Source: Coenobita brevimanus (taxonomy: Eukaryota; Arthropoda; Malacostraca; Decapoda; Coenobitidae). From it: DNA of 64,000 nt. Every line of letters starts with the position of its first letter. Position 1 is the stretch's first letter. The stretch is from the NCBI GenBank assembly GCA_032717465.1, contig CM064715.1:33715628-33779627 (forward strand), in the 5' to 3' direction. Below, in pieces: positions 1 to 11,565 of this stretch. The notes beneath the pieces were generated by a model, which was given only the letters and a program-made list of their open reading frames with translations, searched no databases and was not told the DNA's origin. Position numbers and translations under genes: made by a program.

Positions 1-419
1 GTTGCAATTTATCCTCCAGTCAAATTCTCAATTTCTTCAATGACATTTCGGTATCTAATAAATGTACATGTTATTTCATTTTATCTACCCATACCTTTAC
101 TTTCTATAGATATCATCCTTTCTCAACAGATTGCAGTTCATTACCATTTATCTGCATTCATTTACTACACTGCATTCTCAGGTTCTTATTAATCAGTCTC
201 CTCTTTCACTTCATTCATCACTCTCCTCTCTCAATTTATTCATTACTCATCCAAGCCAAATTTTTTCCTACACGCTTTCATTGCGCATATTTCCCTTCAT
301 TGTCATTGTATATAATTCATATTCCCACATACCCTCATTGTATATTATACATTTTCAGTCTCATAGCTATTAATGTAAATTTTCTTACTTTAATGCATGA
401 CATACTTCCCGATATTTAA
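1..419. other. A+T- and pyrimidine-rich sequence, no gene seen
   Basis: The stretch is rich in T and C on the + strand. The open frame at 131-373 is made of Ser, Leu, Phe and Ile from pyrimidine-rich sequence and has no recognisable motif. It could include the leader of the gag-like frame that follows, but I see no LTR boundary or primer-binding site. Confidence 0.4.
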
Positions 420-1210
420 TCACTCTTGTTAGCCAGCAACTTGCGACTGAAAGTGAGGATGTTTATCTCAGTGATGTATATACCTTAACTCGTCTCCATA
501 CCAGGAAATTTTACATGAAACCGAGCGTAGCCACTCATTCCTCACCTACCACTGAGCTCTTTTACCCAGCCCTCACTACCACTACTACAACTATTCTTGA
601 AAATCGAGACAATTGTCTTCCAGATAAAATAAATCCAGATACACCACCCTCCCTAAGTGATTCTCTAGATAATCCCTCTGTTCATTCTCCAACTACTACA
701 TCTAATTTCTCTGCTATATCAACACCGTCCTCAACTCCGTAACACACAACTACCATTACTTCCTCTACATCTCAACCCAATACATTATTTACATCAACAA
801 TTTTCAAACCATAAACTCTCCCAGCGATGGCGAACTCGGCACCCCATCCACTGTCCATATTTCTGGACGACAGTAACTGCCTGAAGTACACCAATGAAGA
901 CAGTTCTGAGTCTATTTACGACTTCCTACACAAAGTAGAAATGGATATTCATAACCTCCAACTCAGCACTGAACCATTATCAATGATCTCAATCTTTAAA
1001 GGCCAGTTACAAGGAGGCAAATCACGTATGGAAGCTGGGTTGCAAGCAGGTTACTTTGATCACTATACCACATTCGATGACTTCCGTCAAAAGTTAATAG
1101 AGCTCTTTTGTTCCCCTTCCAAGGCCGGGTCTCTCAATGGCTTCCCTAATCTCGTCAAACACATGAGGAAGTATATGCACATTCCTGCTAAAGAAAGAAA
1201 CAATGTATGA
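420..1210 (+). pseudogene. Ty3/gypsy-like gag remnant
   Basis: One + frame runs from about 420 to 1210 with stops near 742 and 813. It has a Ser/Thr/Pro-rich N-terminal part (about 431-742), then a segment starting at Met 827. In that segment, residues around SIYDFLHKVEMDI, followed by a Leu-rich stretch and FDDFRQKLIELF, resemble the helical capsid region of retrotransposon Gag proteins. Gag packages element RNA in cytoplasmic particles. The frame ends shortly after, and no zinc knuckle (CX2CX4HX4C) or protease motif follows, so the gene is truncated. A gypsy pol fragment in the same orientation lies at 11566-11964, on the far side of the long inverted repeat, and could be the other half of the same element. 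Assignment rests on pattern resemblance only; an unrelated degenerate frame is possible. Confidence 0.5.
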
Positions 1211-1551
1211 AGCAGCAGCTGCAGCAAAAGATAACAGGGGTGTGCCAACTTGTACTCGTACACCCGGTAACATTTCCGCCTGGATCACCCAGAAGCGAGA
1301 TATGGTAGATGTGGCAGCATTGCGTGTGTTGGTTCGTTTGTACAAGCTCGAGAAAAATGCGGATCGTCAACTCCCTAACTCTGTTGTGAACATGAATTGT
1401 CCTTTGAGTTCATTCCAGAGATAGCGATATGTGGTTTTGCAGGAGAGAGTGGAGGGAGGACGGAAATCTCAGGAAGTAGGGCAAGGTGAACACCAGGTTA
1501 GGCGACGAAGTTGGGGGGGGGGGATAGCTACACTCAGTTTTATTTGTTGAG

Positions 1552-1742
1552 GCAAAGATGCACTTGACAGGTTGGTGATGATTGGCTGAATGCAACATAC
1601 TGTATATGTGAGGGAGAAATCTGAGTTAGTAAATAAGTATTGATTCATATTACCTGGTAATTATTCGAAATACAACGATGTTATGTGGACATGTTCCATT
1701 CAGCCAGTCATCACCATCTTTTCAAGTGCATCTTCTCCTTGA
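1552..1742. repeat. Nested MITE-like palindrome in left arm
   Basis: The sequence from ~1555 (AAGATGCACTTGACAGG...GGCTGAATG) reads again as its reverse complement at ~1694-1741, giving ~48-bp inverted ends around a ~95-bp centre. Total length is ~190 bp with no coding capacity. The same structure sits in the right arm at ~11091-11280, so it was in the repeat before the arms separated. No target duplication could be assigned. Confidence 0.65.
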
Positions 1743-1937
1743 TTTAAAAAAAAAAAAAGTATAGGTTGTTCGTATCGGCCATGATAATAGTTTGCCAGTC
1801 ATTATTTGAGGATTGCTTCCAATTAACGACACTTTGTTTTCCTAACAACACTAAAACATTGAATTATTATTGAATTTGCATGTCACCCGTTACAACATAT
1901 TCCACGAATTTTGGAATTCTTCCATAACTAAATCCGC

Positions 1938-1938
1938 C

Positions 1939-1998
<60 letters not shown>
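1938..1998. repeat. (CT)n microsatellite
   Basis: About 60 bp of CT dinucleotide repeat. Its counterpart in the right arm is (GA)n at 10831-10870, which supports the arm alignment. Confidence 0.95.
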
Positions 1999-2000
<2 letters not shown>

Positions 2001-2375
2001 GTCATCAAGTGCTCAGTAGCTAACGTTATCAGCACAGATTAAAGAGGGATATGTTTAATTTGACACTAACGATGTCAAGTTGTAAGTGCAATAGGCCTAA
2101 AGATAATAAGAACTTATCAAAAGACTAGCCAGTAAACATGATACGTAAAATGTTTAAGAAGTAGTATTCATTCTCTCTGTGGCTTCTCCCTAAAAGGTGC
2201 TTTTGTGTTCTGTGGTTGACAACGAAGAGGCGGAGTGCAGTTGATGTGAAAACCAACAACCTCCACAGCAAGGACAGGTTATGTCAACGGTCTGCTTCAC
2301 CATACTGTATGTATGAACAGTGCTGATGGACGTCCATTTAAGACATACGAGTATATCGAAAGTTCATACCGTATA

Positions 2376-3705
2376 TATGGAGCATTAATGAACGATGAAA
2401 GTCCGGAGCCGTGTATTTTATGACGTTCTCGGAGAGTCTGGCTTCACTGGCTTAAATTAGGTTGGCAAGAGCTCAGTGAAGTCAGTACCGGTATGGATTT
2501 CATTTACAGTCTCAAGTTACATATTTTGAACAGAAACTTATGTGTTGCAAAAGTACAAGATATACGTAAGGATGTCATTCTATACCGGTATCGTGAATGT
2601 TAATAAGGAAGTGAGAATGTCAGTAAGTGATTTATACTTTCCTTTTATTTCTCAGTTCCCACAATCTTCCAGGGTCAGTCATATCCATCAACCAAGAAAG
2701 CATCCATTCACCATCCATGAAAATTACCTTGCCCTTCCTCTTCCCACAGACACACGCGTCTACAACAGATATTAACTTAGTTTAAGAGCTCTATACTTAC
2801 CTCCTTTTTTCACACCTCCGTTTCTAGTACTAAAAGGAGTCTTACCATTTATAAGACTGAATGCAGCTGTTGTCTAACGATGAATGTATGAATTAATAAA
2901 ATCGGATTTTAACTTAAATATCTATAAACTGGTGCTATACGTAGACCTGCTCATGACTGGTTCTACACTTAGCCATACTTTTGCCAGGCCACATCATGTA
3001 GATGCACCAAATATATCTTTCCTAACTGCAGTAGAAGTGTTACAGCACATGATCGCAGTGAATTATGATCACAGATGACACCAATTATATAGCCTGCCAA
3101 TAGGGATTTCAATCTTATGGTATATGTAACAGTACACACGACTAGATTTCTATCGATATCACTAAAAATATCAGTACAGAAATTTCTAACCTAACAGACA
3201 ACGGGCGATGTCTGTGAGACCAGTAAAATCGTCTGGCATTTGCCAGAGTAAAATCATTAGGTAGGGCACCAGTCGTAAAACGGTTTTGACGTGCTTAGTT
3301 TGTTGATACTATATCGTGCCTCTTCTTAATGAGAAATCGAAACTGGATGTAGAGACCTATAGGCTAAATACTGGTTGATGATACTGGGATGATAAGAACA
3401 GTAGTTTTAGTAGTTTCAGATGTTAAAATTACCAAAGGGCTTTCAGACTAACTTCTTGGGTCACCCTCTTTTGTAGCACTCACTCAAGTAGTGTTTTGCA
3501 TATTTATATAATGTAAACAATTTAATGCTTTTAGTGCAAGTATCTGTAGCATAGGGGTCCAATTATCATGTGGGGTCAAGTATTTCACTGTGAATGAAAG
3601 TTCAATACATCTTTTATGTAAACAAATAACCAAGGTATGAAATAATGCAATCTTAATTGATAATTCCATAATATTTATTGAAAAAAATTTATATTTTCTC
3701 TTGTA
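2376..3705. other. No gene recognised
   Basis: Short open frames at 2542-2775 and 2884-3078 (+) and 3484-3669 (-) carry no motif I recognise. No internal repeat or RNA gene was seen. The stretch ends at the TTAA target of the piggyBac copy. Confidence 0.5.
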
Positions 3706-6700
3706 TTAACACGTGCCATCCCAGAGACGTATATATACACCCAAGTCTTTTATCATACCGAGTCCCAGAGACGTATATGAATGCTCTGCAATTGAAAAAC
3801 TAAGTCAGTGCCACATTTTTCTAAGTTTTGCAGTTGATTTTTGGCAGGCATGTGGGGCAGACCTACCTCTAGTAGCCGCCAGGTGACAACACTCCCTGAC
3901 CCCGTGTGACCCACAGTCGCCTAACGCTTGTCCACTCTGTTGCCAGCACTGACCTGAGACAGACATGTCGCGCAAAGGTCTATCCAACAAAGCAATTCAA
4001 GACTGATTGAATACCTTTACTGGTAGCAGAGATTCCCCCATCGATGATGATGTCATAGACAAAGACTATGTGTTGCCTGAGTACATTAGCAGTAGTAGTG
4101 ATGAGGAGGTGCCGTCCCCAAGGAGGTGAAATATGTGAGGTACCGCATGGCTGGGGAAGAACCACCCGCACCCCATGCACCTCCACAAGCCTCTCTCATG
4201 CCTGAAGATGAAGGATCAAGTGACAACGAGGACAAGGATGAGGACAAAGCTGAAGGTCGTCGTCTGCCTTCATGGTTGGGGGAAAGCAAGGATTTCCCTG
4301 CGGGAAGCCGAAGAGGCAGTGAGGCGAAGGGTAAGGTCAGGCCTTATTCCGTTGTTTGGGGAAGGAGAAAGTGTTGGGGGCAGGCCGGGTAGTGAAAGTG
4401 AGTGTTGGGGGCAGGCAGGCGAATGAAAATTAGAGTGGTGGGGGCAGGTAGGCCACACCTGGTCTACCATTTGGGGAGGAACCGCAGCCCAGCACCTCAT
4501 ACGCTAAGCCCAGCACATCTTGCTCTCAGCCAAGTCCCTTTATCTCCCTGCTTTCTTCCCATGCTTCCTCTCCACAGCCCCGTGTGGTGGGGAATGGAAG
4601 CAAAGGGAAGGGAAAGGGGAAGGGGAAGGGGAAGGGAAAATGGAGAGGGAGGAGGAGCACAAGTGGGAAAGGGCACCACTCTCCACCTCCCCAAGCCCCA
4701 CCACCTGCGTCTCATCCCCAGCCTTCCACCCACCATGACGATGGCATTGATGGAGACAATGATGGAGATGGCACTGTGTCCTTGGTTTGGGAAGATGGGA
4801 ATGACTTCATTCCCATCATTCATCCCTTCACGTAGGAGTGGCGGTCTGGCTGCACTGTACCCTGGTTGAATGCAGGCTCCTCTAGGCTGTTTTTTTTTCA
4901 AGACCTTTTTCAGCCCTGAGTTCGTAGAGCACACTGTTGAATAGACAAACACTTCACAAGAAGCCAGCATCAAGCCAGCCAGCGTGAAGGGACCCAGAGC
5001 AAGCACAGCAAACAGCATAATTATGCTGTAATCACAGGTGAGATGTACCTATTTGGGGGCCTGGTTCTTTTGATGGGTATTGTAAAACAAAAAAAATCCT
5101 GGCATACTGGTCTATGGACCCATTACTCAACACACCTTTCTTTTCAAGGTAATGGGTCATAACCGGTTTCAACAAATTGTGAGCCGCCTCCACTTCTACG
5201 ATGCCGAGGACCCTGCTAATGTAGATAACACTGATAAAATGAGGAGGATATGGATCGTATTTGATCATTTGCGGGAAAAGTTCTGTTCCTCATTCTATCC
5301 ATTCAGATTCCCTGTCATAGACAAGAGTCTCGTGTTGTGGAGAGGCAACATTTCCTTCGAACAATATATACCCAGCAAAAGGCACCATTTCGGGTTCAAG
5401 ATCTTTGTGATGTGTGACACTGGTTATGTGCAGGACATAGTTTTGTACAGAGTCGCACAGACACATCACACATCAGAGTATAGGACTCCCAGGGGCCATT
5501 GTGAAAGCCATGATTGAAGAGTACCTTCATCGTGGTCACATCTTGTAACTGGACAACTACAGTAGTACACCAGCCCTCTTCTTGCTCAGTACATCCACCT
5601 TCAGGAGACAGGACTCTGTGACACCATCAAGAGAAACCGTCGGCACATGCCGAAGTTAGAAAGGAAGCTTGATAAGAACAAGGTGGCGTTTTTCAAGCCA
5701 AACAAAATCCTTGCCACCATCTGGTACCACATCCAAGAAGTCTTCCTCATGTTGACGGTACACCATCCCCTGGTGCACCACACAAAGTCTGTGAACTACT
5801 GTAGCAAGAGAAGGCACCACGTTTGGAAACTGGAGTCAGTCATGGCATACAACATCAACATGTGCCAAGGAAACCAGTCTGACTCCATGATTACAAGTGT
5901 AGGTTGTGCCAAGACCACGATGAAGTTATTTAAAAAACTCTTCTTTGACCTCCTCGATATCACTGTGCTCAGTGCTCACTGTCTCCACGGATTGACCACG
6001 GATACATCGGAGACCTTCAAGGAGTTTGTGAGGGAACTGATCCAGGAGATGATCGGAAAGTATGCAGAGAAACGGCCACACCATCGCCCTCCCACAGCCA
6101 GCGCAGCACAAACTCCCCTGCTGCTCTCTGCACACCACTTCCCCAAACCCACCCCTCCAACACCAACCCGTCCTAATCCCCAGCGCAAGTCCCAAGTATG
6201 CAATTATTCGAAAGTCAGGCCAAAAACTCACAGGAAGGACACGGGATATCACTGTGTTGAGTGCAATGTAGAACTGTGCTTACATTCATGTTTCAAAGAA
6301 TGCCACACCCTACAGAACTACTAAGAATGTGTGTACTTGTGATATATGACACTATATATAATTGTAATGCCTAGTAAATATGTTAGAACAGTAGTGTAAG
6401 GTGAGAGATAGTATACCGGTTGTGTAAGTGGAAAAGACACACATAGTGAGTAGAGTGTGAAAGAATTTGGCGATTTTGGTGTGTTCTGTGAGTAGACTAC
6501 GTTTATATACCCTATAGTAGTGTGTGAAAACCATTATATTCTTGTATGACCTACCAGTTCCTACATAATGAACCTCTCTGTACCTTCCCTGAGTGTTTTG
6601 GCCAAATTTGGTATAGTTGGCCCTTGCACAGAAGACGAGAATGAGGGTGTGCTGTGGACTGCAAGAGAGTACGCGGCAATAAGGAGGACCCCCCCAAAAT

Positions 6701-6851
6701 GGCATGTCTAAAGCCAGGTGAGCACTTTAATGGTTGTTTTACATGGTTTCTCATCAAAACCAGCCTTTTTAGCCAAAATACCTAAGGTCGAGAAGTTGCC
6801 AAGATTGGGGTGATTTTTTTGTGCCAGAGTAGTCGCGACACAGCGGGTTAA
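3706..6851 (+). mobile_element. piggyBac-type element, decayed, full length
   Basis: The element is bounded by TTAA at 3706-3709 and 6848-6851, the invariant target duplication of piggyBac transposons. The termini are similar but diverged: TTAACACGTGCCATCC on the left and the reverse complement TTAACCCGCTGTGTCG on the right. At ~3.15 kb it matches the other piggyBac here (19666-22732, ~3.07 kb), whose termini and protein are related. It encodes one transposase on the + strand, now broken. It lies inside the long inverted repeat. Confidence 0.8.
3965..6324 (+). pseudogene. piggyBac transposase relic
   Basis: The start ATG at 3965 gives MSRKGLSNKAIQD, matching the paralogue start at 22477 (MSHRGLSDEEIQDLL). 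Downstream, pieces in several frames follow the paralogue in order: an acidic N-terminal region; RFQQIVSRLHFYDAEDPANV near 5160; VIDKSLVLWRGN near 5320, around the first catalytic Asp (Glu next to it changed to Lys); a second-Asp region near 5540 reading LDNYS; and the C-terminal Cys-rich tail (CNYSKVRPKT...YHCVECNVELCL) ending at 6324. The Gln-Val-Asp of the third catalytic block is altered (CQGNQSDSM). Many frameshifts and stops make it non-functional. Piggybac transposases cut and paste DNA at TTAA through a DDD catalytic triad. The N-terminal coding part holds a run of GGGGAA units at ~4596-4640. Confidence 0.85.
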
Positions 6852-6874
6852 GTTTACAGTGCTAGACAGAACTA

Positions 6875-8840
6875 ATAGCACGTCCATCCACCCTCCATTT
6901 GTATGACCGCCCGTAGCCTGTCAGGCATGAAGGCAACATGATTCCAGATGAGCTGTGGGTTGTTCTGGAACATTTCCTACTGGGCCTGGGTGTGAGCCAT
7001 GAGTGTTTCTGGTGTCCACTCCATCTCTGGCTCCCAGCTGTTTACCATATTGGCCCACACATTTTTGATGGGGTTCATGTCCGCACCCTTAGACGGCCAA
7101 ATTAACAGCTCCAGGTCCTCTCTACCTCTGAACCACTCCTGTACTGTGTGGGCTGTATGTACGGAGCAACGGTCCTGAACAAATATGAGAGGGACAGGAG
7201 AGAGTGAATGATTGAGCTGCTGTAGTGAGGGATGGAAAATATTCTGCAGTACATCAAGATACATTGCGGCAGTGAATCTCCCCTCTATCCTGACGACGTC
7301 ACCCATGCCGTGGATGAATATCCATCCCCAAACGTTCACTGTGACGTGTCCACTCCTGGCCTCCTCAAATATGTTCCTACGGTCTTATCTGCTGAATAAG
7401 ATGAATTACAATGTAATTTCATTCAGTCATATTTAGGCTGTCCCAGCAGCAAGGTCCGGTGCTCACTGTTTGGAAATTGTTACAATTAGTGTTTGAGAGG
7501 AATGAAGTCACAGAGTGTGCAGTGAGGTTGGATGGTGAGGATATGGAGAATGTGAGTGCATTCAAGTACTTGGGTAGTGTGAGGAGTAAGGATGGAACTT
7601 TGGGGGATGAAGTACGTGAAAGGGTACAGCAGGGAAGAAAGGTTGTCGGTACACTGAAAGCAGTGATGAGAAATAGGGAGGTGAGTATGGAAGTTAAGAA
7701 GTCACTGCATGATGGTATTGTGATCCCTACCCTGACGTATGGAAGCGAGGCGTGGACATTGCAAGAGGGGAACAAGTCAAGAGTGAGAGCAGTGGAAATG
7801 AGTTACTTGAGAGGAGCATGTGGAGTGACGTGGAGGGACAGGTTGACGAATGAAGAAGTGAAGGAACGTTGTGGAGTAGATGTGGATGTGGTTGAAAAGA
7901 TTAGGAGAAATACACTGAGGTGGTTTGGACATGTGGAGAGAATGGAGAATGAAAGACTGACTAAGAGGGTGTATGTAGGTGAGGTGGAGGGAGGGAGAGG
8001 GAGGGGTAGACCGAGGATGAGGTGGAGGGATGGAGTTGAGAGGTATATGAGGGAGGGGGGGGTGAGTTGGGGGGAGGGTAGTCGAATGGTGGGTGACAGT
8101 GACTTGGAGGCGTTTTGTCTGCGGCCACCCTTTGCGGGATTAGGGCGTCGGGCTATAGATAGATAGAGATAGATAGTCTAATATCTCTTTGATGACTGTA
8201 AACACTAGTCAAAAGCTGTAAAATGAGAACACTAGGGAGGGTTCTATAACTCCATTAAATTCTTGGTAGTGCTTTAACATCTTTTATATTTTAATATACG
8301 CTAAAATAGAGAGGGAGTTTAATACGAAAGTATTACATTACTTCTACGAATACCTACTTCAGTTAAACACTGAAGTGATAAATGAAATGAGTTATTTCGG
8401 TTGCTTGCCCATTACCTACCAAAGTCTATGCACTTATGATTGAAAATTCATTAGGTTTTTATCACCATGTGTTATTAAATCTCCAGTTGCGGATGATTCC
8501 GTGGTTTGTGCTATTAAAAGTCTTCTTGTCTGTGAAGATGACTCTCGACCAGAAATCCATTCCTTTTTCCACATACTGACGGCAAAGGCTAGTCTGGCTG
8601 CTCGATGTTCGTCTGTGAGGAGCTCCTTTTTAGCTGGAATCCTGTGATGGAGGCCCGCCTCCCTCTAACGCCGCCAAAGAGTTTGTGCAGTCACATTCAG
8701 CCACAGACGTTCCCTAATGGTGACAGCGTTCGTGAAGGGGTCATCCTGCACAGCTCGATGGATGTTTTCGTCTTCTTGCTGGGTAGTTAATCGATGCCGA
8801 GGTCTTCTTTCTAAAAGTATATACCTTACTATAACCATCC
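6875..8840 (-). pseudogene. Tc1/mariner-like transposase relic, split
   Basis: Two blocks on the - strand are halves of one DDE transposase. Block 1 (8840 to ~8466) contains TTQQEDENIHRAVQDDPFT, an RRLREAGL-like segment, and FWSRVIFTDKKTF, which holds the first catalytic Asp. Block 2 (~7404 to 6875) contains RNIFEEARSGHVTVNVWGWI, FVQDRCSVHTAHTV with the second Asp, and WPSKGADMNPIKNVWANM. The last catalytic residue, normally Glu in NPIENVW, is Lys here, so the enzyme would be dead even without the breaks. Between the blocks lies ~1.06 kb that includes an RTE-A LINE piece (7497-8178) and ~290 bp that I cannot assign. The N-terminal helix-turn-helix region is missing or lies beyond a possible splice acceptor near 8835. 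Tc1 elements insert at TA. Confidence 0.8.
7497..8178 (+). mobile_element. RTE-A LINE, 5'-truncated copy
   Basis: The frame 7459-8166 encodes the C-terminal part of a non-LTR reverse transcriptase: DGEDMENVSAFKYLGS, IVIPTLTYGSEAWTL, MSYLRGACGVTWRDRLT, RWFGHVERMENERL and GRGRGRPRMRWRDGVERY. It is open to the end but lacks the polymerase core, so it is a typical 5'-truncated insertion. The 3' end reads GCCACCCTTTGCGGGATTAG and then a short ATAG microsatellite, the tail used by RTE-like LINEs. The same 3' end is found at 51729 (on the - strand), 47781 and 60432. It sits in the Tc1-like relic. No clean target duplication was seen. The RTE clade label rests on protein style and tail, not on a tree. 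Confidence 0.85.
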
Positions 8841-10688
8841 AGATGAATAAGAATAACAGGAAGGTCCATTCCCCACAATTTTTAGTTTTAACTCTACTGT
8901 GATGTACTGATGTTAGCTATCAGGAACCTTGGATGATTTATCGTTATGAGTTTTTGTAATTTTTAAATTGTGTCTTGTCAACTGAAGAATCAAAACGAAT
9001 GAGTTAATAATGTCAGTCATTGCTAAGTAATTCATTATTTTTGTTTATTATTGCATCAAAATCTTAACCATAATGAATGTGCATACCAGCGTCAAGCAGA
9101 TTTCCGGTCTCCTCCTGTTTGTGGTAATGGACAGCAAGTTGAGCTGTGGCCTTGGATGATATGATTTGAGCTCAAGCAAGCATCTTGTATCTTGCCCTTA
9201 AATACTAAGTATGTCATCAGAGAAGTACAGAGTAAGTACTATTTTATTCATGACAAATGCGAAAATGTATTTCACCATCACTTTACAATTATGCTACTAA
9301 TAAACAATTATACGGGCGCTATTTGATTAGCCCGCTGTCTGCACATCCAAACAACCTTCCACCCACCCAGTCACTTTACTTCTCCAGCTTCTGCAATCGC
9401 CTGACATGCTGCAGGAATTGGAAAACCGGAAGACAGTCTATAATACAGGTTTCAGTGGTCGATAGCCTACATGATGGTGATGGTGGTTGTTGTAACTTAC
9501 ATGCTGCGCTGATGAAAACCGTAAACACAAAACACTTCAGTATGACTCTTCCGTCGCTCCACTGAGAAAGTAACCAGCAAAATCGAGCTGCATGCTGAGT
9601 GAAATACGCCTAGTGTGACTCCGCTGTAACAGTTGGAAAATACCATCAACTACATTTGCTGCCTCTCCGAATGGCTGAAATATTCGTCCCACGAGTAACT
9701 TTATAAATCATCAGTGACACCATACATTAAGATATCTGACATAACTGCATACTGTAGCTGTCATGTTCATCCAAAGCCTGTAGGGTAACTATTATCACAT
9801 AATCGTTAGCAGGTGCACCCGAGACTCCGTTGTAGCACTGAGTTCACATAACTTTCATCAATTATGCCACTTTCTCCGTCATATGATGGTCCACACCTCC
9901 GTCTATGTTTCTCCCGGTAAATCACAGCAAGGCCTGGGCTCTTTACATCTCTTGTCTTTCCAACATATAGTGAAGAACGGTGATTGAAATATTCACCCCA
10001 AAACAGAATGGTAGGACTGGGATCCTAGATCTGTGTAATTGCTCCAGTTGAGAAGTTCCAACATAAACAAGCCTTGTGCCACTCAGTACGTATACGATTC
10101 ACACCCGGAGTGTTTTGGACGAGATGGTGCAATTTCCCAGGTTCATAGGTAAATAAAAAGATATCGTTGTCATTCTTACGCGGGTGTGAGTGGGACATCA
10201 TGACTCAACAATAAACTCAAACCTGCATTAGATAAACGACCTGCCTAAGGACTTAGAATCCAGTTATTAGGAAACTTGTTCTCCATCCACCGGGGTCAAT
10301 TGTTGCAGTTTTTTTTTGTCGTTTTGAGTCCTAGTTGATGTTACGTTTAATTATCACACCATTATCATATACAATATTAGTTCCTAATCATGCTCACAGT
10401 GTGTAATGTTGTAGTTAGTAGAATAAATCTAATATCTTTAACAGTGCATCAAAATATAACATGAAATACCCGTTGCGAATAATATGCTCTATCTATCTAT
10501 CTATGCAATTTTTATAATAAATGTTTACCTGATAAATAGGATAGGAAAACGCCACAATATGCAACTATATCAATTTACGTTAGTTACTGAAAACCATTGC
10601 CTGAACTGCGGTAATTAAAAAAGATGAGCTCCGTATGTCTAGGTTATGATTAGGTGTATCAAATATAAATTTTCTATAATAAGGTGTG
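8841..10688. other. No gene recognised
   Basis: About 1.85 kb inside the inverted-repeat interval. The frame 9257-9565 has no recognisable motif. A short CTATCTAT run near 10490 could be a LINE tail remnant. Nothing else was identified. Confidence 0.5.
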
Positions 10689-10828
10689 AACTTTCGACAT
10701 ATGTCTTAATTGGACGTCCATCAGCACTGTTCATACAAATGGTGTACAACTTGACATCGTTAGTGCCATATAAACAATATTCTTCTTTAGTCTGTGCTGA
10801 TAGCGTTAGCTACTGAGCACTTGATGAC

Positions 10829-10830
<2 letters not shown>

Positions 10831-10870
<40 letters not shown>
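10831..10870. repeat. (GA)n microsatellite
   Basis: About 40 bp of GA repeat followed by a run of G. It is the counterpart of (CT)n at 1938-1998 in the opposite arm. Confidence 0.95.
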
Positions 10871-10871
<1 letters not shown>

Positions 10872-11090
10872 GGGGGGGGGGGAGTGGGGCTTTAGTTATG
10901 GAGGAATTCCGAAATTCGTGAAATATATTGTAACGGGTGACATACAAAGTCAATAATAATTCAATGTTTTAGTGTTGTTAGGAAAACAAGGAGTCGTTAA
11001 CTCCAAACGATCCTCAAATAATGACTGGCAAACTATTATCATGGCTGATACGAACAACCTATACTCTGTTTACTTTTTTTATATATCAAG

Positions 11091-11280
11091 ACGAAGATGC
11101 AGTTGAGAAAATGGTGATGACTGGCTGAATGGAACATGTTCGTATAACATCGTTGCATTTCGAATAATTACCAGACAATATAAATCAATACTTGTTTACT
11201 AACTCAAATTTCTCCCTCACATATACAGTATGTTGCATTCAGCCAGTCATCACCAACCTGTCAAGTGCATCTTCGCCTCA
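11091..11280. repeat. Nested MITE-like palindrome in right arm
   Basis: Ends GAAGATGCAGTTGAGAAAAT (left) and the inverse of CAAGTGCATCTTC (right) flank a ~95-bp AT-rich centre. It is the second copy of the palindrome at 1552-1742. Confidence 0.65.
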
Positions 11281-11565
11281 ACAAATAAAACTGAGTGTAG
11301 CTAACCACCTCCCCAGCTTCGTCTCCTACCCTGGCATTCACCTTGCCCACTTGCTTCCTGAGACTTCTGCCCTCCCTCCCCTCTCCCCCCTAAAACCACA
11401 TACCGCCATCTACAGAATAAATCTGAAGGCTGATTCATGTTCACAAAGGAGTTAGGAGTTGACGATCCGAAAATTTTCCGAGCATGTACAATCGAACCAA
11501 TACACACACTGCTGTCACATCTACCATATCTCGTTTCTGGGTCGCCCAGACGGAAATGTTACCGG

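Larger units (their letters stand above)
1255..2375. repeat. Left arm of long imperfect inverted repeat
   Basis: This segment is the reverse complement of 10689-11568. Matching landmarks run in order: the terminus TACACCCGGTAACAT at ~1256 against ATGTTACCGGGTGTA at ~11553; the nested small MITE; the block beginning CTGGCAAACTATTATCATGG on the right; a (CT)n tract against (GA)n; and CGAAAGTTCA at the inner end. The left arm carries about 215 bp (roughly 2088-2302) that the right arm lacks. Similarity stops abruptly outside 1255 and inside 2375. The arms could be terminal repeats of one ~10.3-kb element, or two copies of one ~1-kb repeat inserted in opposite directions. Confidence 0.8.
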
